From: Sepiola atlantica
Lineage: Eukaryota; Mollusca; Cephalopoda; Sepiida; Sepiolidae
Length of the DNA: 64,000 bases
Reading direction: 5' to 3'
NCBI GenBank assembly: GCA_963556195.1
Contig: OY744517.1
Coordinates: 80,080,714 to 80,144,713, forward strand
The translations under genes and the position numbers were made by a program. How positions within the stretch are numbered: position 1 is the stretch's first letter; the number at the start of each line of letters is the position of its first letter. Positions 34,093 to 43,354 of the stretch are shown here, piece after piece. A model generated the notes under the pieces. That model ran no database searches. It was not told where the DNA came from and was given only the letters and a program-made list of their open reading frames with translations.

Positions 34093-34750
34093 TGGCGAAG
34101 ATACGCATAGACAGTGATATGGTAAAGCCATTTAGTGGTGAGGGCGACGGTGGTGTGGCTCAAGAAATTGAGATTGGTGGCAAAACTTTAGAAGGTAGAT
34201 TTTATTTATCTACCTCCCACAAGGTGAGATATGACACAAGGTCTTTAAGTGGGATTTGAAAAGCCAGCGCCCGAGAAGGTGAGCACTCTGGCATTAAAAA
34301 TTGCCTGGGCAGCCCCGTCGGTATTCCCCAGTAGGGGCGCCTCAGGCAGTAAGCAATAAACTTACTCCTCCCCAAAGAGGGGAGGCAAAGCCTGGGAGGG
34401 TTGACCTCCTAGAACTGCACAGGACAAACCCTTAGACCGGCGTAAATCAAGCCCCGAAGGCCAAGACAATACCAGTCTATGGGGTGCAGTATCTATCGGA
34501 ACAGATACTACACTTTGATCTTGCCCAAAAGGCCGAGAAAAACTTTAGGAGGTATCTGGAAGGGGGATACATTGGCCCTCTACTTGGAGATGAACGAGAG
34601 TGACTAACTGGACATTGAGCAGATAGAAGCCCGGTTAAAGGAGATGTTCACGGATGGCTCATTCACAGCCTATAGGAAGTTGACCATGGTTAGATGGGCT
34701 GGCGAACAGGTGGACGTTTACGTGAACAACATCAGATGGTTGGTCGGGTA
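34093..34750 (+). pseudogene. Ty3/Gypsy gag remnant
   Basis: The first frame starts ATG at 34093 (MAKIRIDSDMVKPFSGEGD), the usual opening of Gag in one Ty3/Gypsy group. It is cut by a SINE at 34198-34538 and resumes with YLEGDTLALYLEMNESD, a TAA stop, then LDIEQIEARLKEMFTDGSF and YRKLTMVRWAGEQVDVYVNN, a capsid-like segment. After about 34750 the similarity is lost. Gag forms the retrotransposon particle shell. The pieces are separated by the insertion, a missing segment and nonsense changes, so no Gag can be made. The matching pol lies 500-700 bases downstream. Confidence 0.8.
34198..34538 (-). mobile_element. U2-headed SINE, full-length, inside gag
   Basis: Target-site duplication: AAAACTTTAGAAGGTA (34182-34197) and AAAACTTTAGGAGGTA (34539-34554), 15 of 16 identical. 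On the reverse strand the element begins TCTCGGCCTTTTGGGCAAGA, then TCAAAGTGTAGTATCTGTTC: U2 snRNA from about nucleotide 7 to 47 with few changes. The body follows (CCCATAGACTGGTATTGTCT, GGTCAACCCTCCCAGGC, GGGGAATACCGACGGGGC, CAGAGTGCTCACC). It ends ACCTTGTGTCATATCTCACC, TTGTGGGAGGTAGATAAA. There is no tRNA-type A/B box in the head. A 341-base LINE-mobilised SINE with an snRNA head is the simplest reading. Confidence 0.88.
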
Positions 34751-34983
34751 AACAATTGTAATCAACGTGCCGTTATCGGTCACGGAAATAGTTTCAATAA
34801 TTCTCTTTGATTTCGCTTACTGTAGATATCTCGTTACTTGACTATTTTTCAATATGCCTTTGGCATTCAGCAAATATATCCAAGGTGTTTTCTTTCTGTT
34901 GATGTCCGTAGCGATACAAGACGATTTGGTAATTTCCGTTATGCAGGGAGTTTGTATGTCATACATCTCAATATTTAGTCAGT

Positions 34984-34984
<1 letters not shown>

Positions 34985-35016
<32 letters not shown>

Positions 35017-35185
35017 GTAGTTCATCCCAAACAAGGCAGACCACCACTGTAGACATAAGGGGCTACTGAGAAGAAAGAAAAGGGGAGAAGGTGGGGGAGG
35101 GGGGTCAACCTAAATTGGGATCTGTGCAGCGAGATGTCTGTTTACATTAATTTTAAATTTCTGCATGTCAGTACTGTCGGGGGGG
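34985..35185 (-). repeat. LINE family B 3' end inserted in Gypsy
   Basis: A poly-T run (34987-35013) is followed by the reverse complement of the family B 3' UTR: GTTCATCCCAAACAAGGCAG, CACTGTAGACATAAGGGGCT, GCAGCGAGATGTCTGTTTAC, TTCTGCATGTCAGTACTGTC, ending in a G run. It is severely 5'-truncated. Confidence 0.8.
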
Positions 35186-35239
35186 GGGGGGGGGCGCTTC
35201 ATCTGTCGTTTTTAGGAGCAAGGAATTTCGCTGCCTGTT

Positions 35240-37581
35240 CTCCCGAACATAACACCAATCAGCACCAAGTCACGTCGCCACACAATTGCTGATAGCAAAT
35301 TCATAAGAACAGAGACTGAAAAATTGTTGGAGGAAAAAATAATAGAACCCTCAATTTCACCTTAGCGAGCGCAAGTTCGAGTAACATCAAATGAAAACCG
35401 AAAAAAAAGAATGGTGATTGATTATAGTGACACAATCAAAAGATTTATGGAATTAGACGCTTATCCGATACCGAGTATATCTAAAATAGTCGAGGAAATA
35501 GCCAGGTATAATGTTTTTACTACTCTTGATCTTAAATCAGCATACCATCAAATCCCCATCAGTAAGGAGGATCGTAAATTTACAGCATTCGAGGTGGATG
35601 GTAAATTATACCAGTTTACTCGCCTACCGTTCGGGGTTACTAATGGAGTAAGCGCCTTCCAAATAACCATTGACGGCATTGTCAGCAAGGAGCAATTAGT
35701 AGATACATTTGTCTATGTAGATAACGTTACTATCTGTGGAAAAAACCCAAAAGAGCATGACTACAATCTTCAAAGATTTTATGAGGTTGCTAAACAGTAC
35801 AACATCATGCTTAATAAGAATAAAAGCATCGTTTCAGTCTCAACGATAACTTTACTTGGGTACACTATCAAAAACAACCAGATATCACCCGACTACGATC
35901 GTCTTAAACCTCTACTTGAGACGCCAACTCCTCTAAATCTAAAATCACAAAGACGGATTATTGGGATGTTCTCCTACTACAGCAAATTTATCCAGAATTT
36001 TTCAGAGAAAATATTAGCATTAAACCGCAATAGAGAATTCCCATTATCTTCTGTGGCATGGGACTCTTTTATAAGGCTGAAGAACGACTTGAAAGATGCT
36101 ATGCTGGTAACGGTTGCCCCAGAAAAAGAATTTATAGTAGAAACAGATGCTAGTAACAACTGTATTGCGGCTACCCTTAATCAAGAAAACCGTCCGGTTG
36201 CATTCTATTCCAGGACACTAAGCCCTAGTGAAACGAAACATCATGCGGTAGAAAAAGAAGCAGCTGCTATTGTTGAAGCTCTACGAAAGTGGCAACATTT
36301 TCTCCTTGGTAAACACTTTACTGTAATTACAGACCAAAAAAGTATTAGCTTCATGTTTGATAATACCAGGAAATCAAAAATCAAAAATGACAAAATATGT
36401 CGTTGGCGCATTGAACTGTCACAATTTAAGTTTAGCATCGTCTACCGTTCTGGAAGAGAAAATACTGTTGCTGATACGTTTTCCCGAATATCTGCTCTCA
36501 CTTATTCCTTACAAGATCTCCGCGACCTACACTCGAAATTATGCCACCTAGGCATTACACGACTATTCCATTTTTGCAAAGAAACAAACTTTCCTGTCTC
36601 ATTCGACCAAATAAAAGGTGTAACTATTTCGTGCTCGTTTTGCCAGTATTTAAAACCAAAATTCTTTACCGGTAACAAGGGAACTTTCATAAAAGCAATA
36701 CTACCGTTTCAGCGATTAAACATAGATTTCAAGGGACCACTGCCTACGTCCACGCATGGTAACAAATATCTACTTACGATAATTGACGAATACTCTCGTT
36801 TTCCCATTGCATTTCCATGTAAAGATATGACAAGCAAAACGGTCACACAATGCCTGAATCAACTATTTGCGATATTTGGTATGCCCGATATGATTCACAC
36901 AGAGCGACTGATTTTCTGTCAGAGGAAACTACAAATTACTTACATGGGAAAGGCATTGCGACTTCGAAGACGAGTAGATATCACCCGGAAGGCAATGCCC
37001 AAATTGAGAAACTAAACGGCACACTATGGAAGGCCATACAAGTAACTTTACATTCTCGCAATATGAGACTATCCTGTTGGGAAGATATTCTACTTGATGC
37101 TCTACATTCAATTCGATTATTGCTCTGCACAGCTACGATTGCGACCCCTCACGATAGACTATTTAAGTACAGCCGTAAATCCACTTCTGGTACTTCTATT
37201 CCCCTGTGGGAAAAAACAGGCCAAGTATACGTCAGAGATCATATTAGTTCGAGTAAATATGACCCTCCGGTTACACCTGCTACGTTACTGAAGATCAATC
37301 CTCATTATGCCCATGTACGACTACCTTCTGGCATCGAAACTACCGTCAACGTTAGAGATTTGGCTCCCAATTCAATTAATGGAGACAACATGTTAGAGGA
37401 TGTTTGCATGCCAGCAGTAAGTAAGCCAGAAAGTGAAAAAGAAAATACACAATATTCTGAACAGATAGAAGAAACACCTCGTGTGGAGCCAATTGAGAGC
37501 GAAATGCCATCCGAGCCACTGCGAAGATCTGGCAGAATACGGAAATTTTCTGAGAAATACAAGGACTTCGTTACTAAATAA
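35240..37581 (+). pseudogene. Ty3/Gypsy pol (RT, RNase H, integrase), broken
   Basis: The coding frame is readable from about 35240 (PISTKSRRHTIADSKF). A TAG stop at 35363-35365 replaces a usual Trp. From Met 35411, 534 codons are open: reverse transcriptase (LDLKSAYHQI residues 39-48; active site FVYVDN 100-105, i.e. YxDN, not the common YxDD), RNase H (ETDASNN 244-250, ITDQK 306-310, VADTFSRI 353-360), integrase HHCC finger (H374, H379, C408, C411) and core (NIDFKGPL, D439). Near 36898 a one-base shift falls at the second core Asp. The neighbouring frame (36850-37581) carries RATDFLS, HPEGNAQIEKLNGTLW (Glu) and the tail ending RRSGRIRKFSEKYKDF. The polyprotein would copy and integrate the element; this one cannot. 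An A-rich tract and the 3' LTR follow. Confidence 0.92.
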
Positions 37582-37762
37582 GGCATTAAAGAAAAAAAAG
37601 TTTAAATAATAGAATAAAATACATTTAAAAAAAAGGTAAAAAAAAAAAAGTTTAAAAAAAAAGGTAAAAAATATATAATGAGAAAAAAAATGAATAAATA
37701 AAAATAGTTAAAAAAAAAAAAATAAATAAATAAATAAATAAATAAAAACTCGAAGGGTAAAG

Positions 37763-38225
37763 TGTAATATTCTTAACCACTCCTCCCATTGAATGAACTC
37801 TTCCGTCAGGCGTTGACTATAAATGCTTCGTCATTTAACTTTATTTCGTGTTTTACTTTTGTGAAACCCCATAGACTGGTATTGTTTTGGCCTTCGGGAC
37901 TTGATTTACACCAGTCTATGGGACTGTCCTGTGCAGTTCTAGGAGGTCCACCCTCCCAGGCTTTGCCTTCTCACCCTTTGAGAAGGAGTTAGTTTATTGC
38001 TAATAGCCTAAGGCGCCCCTACCGGGGAATGCCGACGGGGTTGCCCAGGCATTTTTTAAAGGCACCAAGTACTCTTCTTCTAGAGTGCGCAATTCCCACT
38101 TTCCGACCATGTGTCACATTCTACTCTGTGGGAAGTAGATAAATAGGTGTTTTACTTTTGTGAATAAAACCTTTACAAAGGAATTCGGCTCTCTCTTTCT
38201 TCTCTTGACTACATTATATTACCAC
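37763..38225 (+). repeat. Probable Gypsy 3' LTR, split by a SINE
   Basis: After pol, a short purine-rich tract (CTCGAAGGGTAAAG) precedes TGTAATATTCTTAACC at 37763. TATAAATGC at 37819 and AATAAAACC at 38164 look like promoter and poly(A) signals. Without the 281-base SINE and one duplication the LTR is about 165 bases. The exact end is uncertain and no 5' LTR was recognised. Confidence 0.6.
37866..38146 (+). mobile_element. SINE of the U2-headed family, 5'-truncated, in LTR
   Basis: Flanked by a perfect 18-base duplication GTGTTTTACTTTTGTGAA (37848-37865 and 38147-38164). It begins ACCCCATAGACTGGTATTGT, just past the U2 part, so it lacks the head. The rest of the body and tail is intact (GGGGAATGCCGACGGGG, GTGGGAAGTAGATAAATAG). 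5' truncation with a long duplication is the signature of LINE-machinery target-primed insertion. The perfect duplication suggests this is younger than the copy in gag. Confidence 0.92.
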
Positions 38226-38320
38226 TCACAGAGTACATACGTTTAAACCCAAAATCAAATGTAATAACTTTGACAAAAAAGGAAACTGAATCTTTCAAAA
38301 CTGTAGACCATGTTTATCAA

Positions 38321-38378
38321 CGTATAAGCATCAAGACGTAACAGTTCTCACTTACTGTTACGTCTTGATGCTTATACG
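38321..38378. repeat. Short hairpin
   Basis: CGTATAAGCATCAAGACGTA and its complement, 26-base perfect arms with a loop of about 6 bases. Confidence 0.85.
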
Positions 38379-38711
38379 TTTCGGTTCACTTACAACTCAG
38401 AAAAATGAAGGAAGTATGAAGTAGAACCTTTAACAGATTTATTTAACAAATACACTGATTAATTTAGAATATAGAAAAACCGCTGAATGCGAGATGCTTG
38501 TTTTCTTGTGAGACCGTTCTGTTTACATTTCACAGTCCGGAAGACGACATCTCTAAATGCCAGGGGTGATAACTCTTATTTTGCTTCAAGGGAAATAACT
38601 CGATTTTGATTTGTTAGGTTGACCTAACACTTATCCCAATTCAAAAGCTAATAATGATCAGCTTGTAACAGGTAGTTCTAATTATGTTATTTGAACATCA
38701 ACTGATTGATT

Positions 38712-38824
38712 TTTGTTGGGTGTGCGATGATTTCTTTGAAAAGAACCAATAAGGATCAGTTGATTATAATCAACTAATCTCTATTGGTTTATTTTCAAAG
38801 AAATTGTTGCAGACCCAACAAAAC
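38712..38824. mobile_element. Small fold-back element
   Basis: GTTGGGTGTGCGATGATTTC, TTTGAAAAGAACCAATAAGG and ATCAGTTGAT are repeated inverted with minor differences. About 55-base arms with no loop to speak of. Confidence 0.75.
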
Positions 38825-38835
38825 TATTCTCTTTT

Positions 38836-39850
38836 TGACAGAGAATTTCTAATTGTGTATTTAGCAGTATTACATTTTAAACACCAACTGGAAGGCAGGA
38901 ATTACTGACCACTTTGTCATGTTTTCAAGAGCCAATCCTCCTTAAAATCTGAGAGTGAAAAGCATCATTCTTGTTTTATAAGTGAATATGTAGGTGATAT
39001 TTCACATATAGAAGGTTCTCAAAACAACCAGCCTATGATACATGTGATTTGCAGAAAATGGTGAAATGACAAGCTACGGATGAAGAAACAAAAAACTTTC
39101 TTGATCAGCTAAAGCCATATCCTATTATGCGAGATGTCATTAACTTTTACATGACGTTTTGTAATGCAAAAACACAGAAAATTTGTTTTTGACCGTCCGC
39201 ACAACTGATCCCGGAATATCAGCTTCATTAAAAGTGATAAAATTAAGATATTATTGGCCAAAAATGAACAAATCAATAAAAGAATGCTGCAAATAATGTC
39301 AGCATTTTCAACAAGCTAAAATAAGAAAATACTTAAAGAGTGAAAAACATCCATTTAAATTCCATTTCAGTCGTTTTCAAAAAGTACATGTATATATTAT
39401 TGGTCCTTACTGATTCATACTTCTGACCTTACGATATATATTAACATGTATCGATAGGAATACAAGATGTCCAATAACGAAAGTAACAGCAAAATCGATA
39501 TCAAAGGATTTTGTTGGATATCCAGATTCTGGTTACAGACATGGGTAGTCAATTCAAGTTGGAGTTGTTCTCGGAACTGTCAAAAATATCAGGTTTCCAC
39601 AGATTAAGAATAACTTTTTCTCATCCTCAGGCAAATAGAATTATTGAATGAACACATCGAACATTGAAGATGGCAATCATCACCAAGAAAGAATTGTGTC
39701 TATTGGCTCTTCCTATTGTCCTTCTTGGCATCAGAATAACACTCAGTGATTCTAATCACTCCCCATTTACTGCAGTAACAGGCGCTAATTCACAGTGCAC
39801 ATGTTCCTTCATTATTAATCGATGTATACAAAGTCGAGAATATTAGAATA
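38836..39850 (+). pseudogene. Second Ty3/Gypsy fossil (RNase H to integrase)
   Basis: Heavily mutated coding sequence on the + strand. RNase H: REFLIVYLAVLHFKHQLEGR and SEYVGDISHIEGSQN. Integrase finger region: IKILLAKNEQ onwards. Core: CIDRNTRW, PITKVTAKSISKDFVGYPDS and VGVVLGTVKNI, then an A(L)PIVLLGIRITLSDSN segment in the frame 39664-39846. Many stops and shifts. It differs from the 35-kb element (it ends with the LLGIR motif of another Gypsy lineage). No LTRs found. Confidence 0.75.
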
Positions 39851-39954
39851 ACAAATGATCATATAACAACTTTAACTAAAGAGATGCAGAAATTTGACAG
39901 ATTATTCGGTGAACACTTGTATTCCTTACCCAATTTATATATCTTTTCTTTTTT

Positions 39955-40020
39955 TTCTAAAGAAATCGCTCCAGACAAGGCATGAAGCCACTTGATGTAA
40001 GGAGCTAACAAGAAGATTCC
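39955..40020 (-). repeat. Possible LINE 3' end remnant
   Basis: CGCTCCAGACAAGGCATGAA then GCCACTTGATGTAAGGAGCT resembles the first bases of the minus-strand family B copy at 43370-43412 (CACTCCAGACAAGGCATACT). Short and diverged. Confidence 0.4.
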
Positions 40021-40554
40021 TATTGGCCTTAGTCTTGATAAGACCAAGGCTATAGTATTGGAAATTACTATAACGTAGTAGTTTTTTATGTGCCCTGTGA
40101 TTGGATGAAAATCAACCACTCACAGGCCATCTTTCCCCACAACTGCAGAACTGACGTTAGCAAGTTTTTTTTTTAAACCAACGCTCTTTTTCGCAGCATC
40201 AGCCGATTGAAGCAGTTCCCTTCTCTCTTTCTCCGGCATTCCTGTCGATAAGACACTAACTTCTGTGTCTATACATACATACTTGATTCAACAAGCATGT
40301 ATGTATATTGTGTGTATTTTGCGTACCTGAGTGAAGAAAAGTTTCCTTATCCAAAGGTATAATTATACCTTTTCGTCAAAGCCCACACCAAACCAAGAGA
40401 CCCTGTTAACAAGACATAACGACAAAGTTAAGTCCGCAAATACTACCTTATTTTGCAACCAACGTTCTTCTTCCTTTCTTTCTCTTTCTTCCTATTTATT
40501 TAGTTATATAAAATCTCTATACCGTTGTTGTTTTCTTTTTCTTGTCTTGTCCCG

Positions 40555-40900
40555 TTTTAAGCCTTCTCTTTCCTACACTGCAGACCAGAGGTTTCATCCC
40601 AACAATAGGTAGGAGGAAAACAGTCAGCAGAAATAGAGTTCCACAAGCCTAAAGTTCTTGGAAAGAAGCTACTGGAATAAGAAGCTGTATTAGAATGAGG
40701 TATCAAAAAAGCGAATTTATGGAGACCACTAGACCAACGAGTCAAACGAGCTAGAACAAAGGTAGCAGGGAATAGATCAGAAAATTCTGAATAACACATG
40801 CCATAATAGTATTTATAGAAGAAACTGAGGCTAACAACAGCATGTCTGTGATAGAGAGGGTTTAGAGAAGAAGAAAAGGCGGGGCCAATCAAATTACAGC
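40555..40900 (-). pseudogene. LINE C-terminal fragment (family D-like)
   Basis: The minus-strand frame 40892-40557 reads PLYHRHAVVSLSFFYKYYYG, MCYSEFSDLFP, RTLGLWNSIS, the conserved C-terminal tail of many Jockey-superfamily LINEs. Frame open for 111 codons but no reverse transcriptase attached. Confidence 0.7.
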
Positions 40901-41119
40901 ATTACAACAAATCTCTAAGGATTTACAAAATATAAACATGTTTGTTTAAAAACGGTATGAATCTATGAAAGGTTTGTACACAGACCGATTTCAAGTAGTA
41001 CATTATCATAGAAAATATTTTACTATAAGGATGTCTGATGATATGCATAATAATGTTTCAATTGAAGATATTTCAGAGGCTACAAATTCAAAAGATTCTA
41101 TTCTATCCATTCCAGAGTC

Positions 41120-41345
41120 AAACGATCCTTGGGCAAAAAATGTCATTTTTTGCCATTTCGGAGCCTTTTGACCCCCTGGGGGACTTACCAGATTTTTTTC
41201 AAAAATCGAAGAATGTCACTTTCTAACCTGACCAAAGTTACAACTTCATGCAAAATTTCAGAGAAATTCAATGGATGGTTGCGGATAAAAATCCGGATGG
41301 ACGGATGGATGGACGGACATGCCTTAAAACACAAGTCCCCCGATT
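41120..41345 (-). repeat. Dispersed repeat, reverse copy of 15870 family
   Basis: The complement of the first unit at 15870-16090: AAAATGTCATTTTTTGCCAT, TTTTGACCCCCTGGGGG, TTTCTAACCTGACCAAAGTT, TTCAATGGATGGTTGCGGAT and GGACGGACATGCC. Confidence 0.8.
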
Positions 41346-41635
41346 TTATAAACTCCTAGATTGTTATCCCAAATAACAGACAGATTTTGGAAATTTTATT
41401 TCCTTCCCTTTTATGCAGTGCTGGAGGTGGTGATGATGGTCAACGTTTCTGATTCATGGGTTGGTTCGCCTGTCCTTTTCAACCTATTTTGATCATCCTG
41501 ATCGTCTTTGTCCTTTTTTCTTTCCTATGATGGAATAGGTGAGGCTTATAGCAGTCGGCCTTGGCAATGATGTACAAAAGGACCTCCGGTGTAATCAAAG
41601 TTGTCACCTTCCCCTTACCGGTCAATCTCTGCTAC

Positions 41636-42595
41636 TGGTGCCAATTTTAACCTTAGTACCAGAAGCCGTTTCTTAAAGCGAGGAGGACGTGTGTTTTGTA
41701 CTCAGTTGAGAAGTCAACATAATTTGGTTTGGTTGTTTTGTTTTACGGCATATCAACCCTTTTTGAGTTATTTAATGCCGAATTTGGTCATTTTGGTGAA
41801 GGTTTTTATGCACAAAGTTCTTTATATGTTTAAGTATTTATTCATGGTGTTTGGTTGAGTGAAAGGAGGTGGAGGGGAGAAAGAGGGGAGAGGGAAGAAG
41901 AGGGGAGGGAGGGAAATTGTTGTTTTTTGTTTGGGATTTTGCAGAACATGATTGAGTTTTGCATAGAAAAAAAACAATAAAACATCAATGTTTGGTGCAT
42001 TTTGAGTCAGAAAGTCAATCACTTCAGACAGCCTGATTTGGTAGCGCCAGTAGGTTTTATTTGACCCATAGATGGGGCCCTTACAGGTACTACCACTCCG
42101 GGCCAGAGTGGACCTGGGAGCAATGGCAACTAAGGGGCAACTCCACATTCCTCACAGCTCCCAAAATGGAGGCCTCACCACTGGATGTCATTTAAGGTCA
42201 TACCCAGGATCAACGTAATTTGAATACCCCCTTTTAAGTAAAGAGCAAAAAAGCTCTAAAAAGGGAGAATTCTATTTAAAGATTTCCGGAAAACTGCCCC
42301 CAAAACAGGACTTTTTAGTCAGATCCCACCGTTTGCGTAGTGACATTCTCAAAAAAAAAAAAAAAAAAATTAATCAATTGCAGACTGTTTACTCAAGAAA
42401 TATACACATATAAAAGAAATTCATCCAAATCTGTTAAACATTTTAAAATATTATGAACCTCAAGCACAACATCCTTTTATGAATATAAATGGAGTCGGCA
42501 TTAAATAACCCAAAAGGATTGATATGCCGTAAAACAGAACTAAACAAACAAACCTCAAAAATGGCTACCAACTAAAATTGGCCCCAACTAAAATC
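41636..42595. mobile_element. Non-autonomous element with long imperfect TIRs
   Basis: GTTTTACGGCATATCAACCC through TTATTTAATGCCGA (41740-41783) recurs inverted at 42487-42531 (TCGGCATTAAATAACCC, ATATGCCGTAAAAC). The outer ends GGTGCCAATTTTAACC / TTAAAATTGGCCCC also pair. The interior is non-coding with a mildly GC-rich centre at 42040-42200. Confidence 0.65.
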
Positions 42596-43350
42596 TAAAT
42601 GCCTATTTCACTTCAACATTTCTCCAACAACACCTGACGGTCCTGCAGCCGCACCCATCTTCATCTTATTCACAGCTTCCCATATTATTTCTTTCTCTAT
42701 TCTTATGGCTGGAGTAGCGACCTGTCAACAGCAGGCCACAGAAGTTTTGTAGTCAATTGGTGAGCCCGTGGTGATCACGCCACTTTATATGATTATTATA
42801 CATATTCCATATTTGTTTTTGTTGTTGCATGGGCATTGCATTTCAACAAATGGAATTACGCCTGTGTAAATCAAGACAGCTTCTCCAAGAGTTAGAAAAC
42901 AAACCAAAAACACATTAAATTTCTTCATGGGATGAATTTAATATCAGTTGGCCATCAAGTTTGAATGAATGAACATCTTAGAATGTTTTGCTTAATGAAT
43001 ATCCAACCCTAACCCTAACCTTAACCCCAACCCTAACCTCGACAACTTTATATTATTCAACTTCTCTTTTTATACTAGTAAATAATAATTAGAATAATTA
43101 AATTTATCACAATAAACTTTATAAAAAAACAACATTATGAACAATGAACTTACATATTCACACTTTTAAAGTAATATAATAATTATTATTCTATCGGAGA
43201 CGTATTCACGAAAACTTCAAACATCCATTATCTAAATGTAATATTTTGTTGTCGTCATCATTATTATCATCATCATCATAATCATTAGTTTAACGTTCAT
43301 TTTACCTGCTGGCATGTGTTAGAAATTGACTCCCAAACTAACCTACTCCT
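42596..43350. other. Unassigned, with telomere-like tract
   Basis: No gene. AACCCTAACCCTAACCTTAA and neighbours form about five TTAGGG-like units at 43004-43037. A LINE family C scrap (GCTGGCATGTGTTAGAAATT, CTCCCAAACTAACCTA) lies at 43300-43350. Confidence 0.5.
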
Positions 43351-43354
43351 CTTT

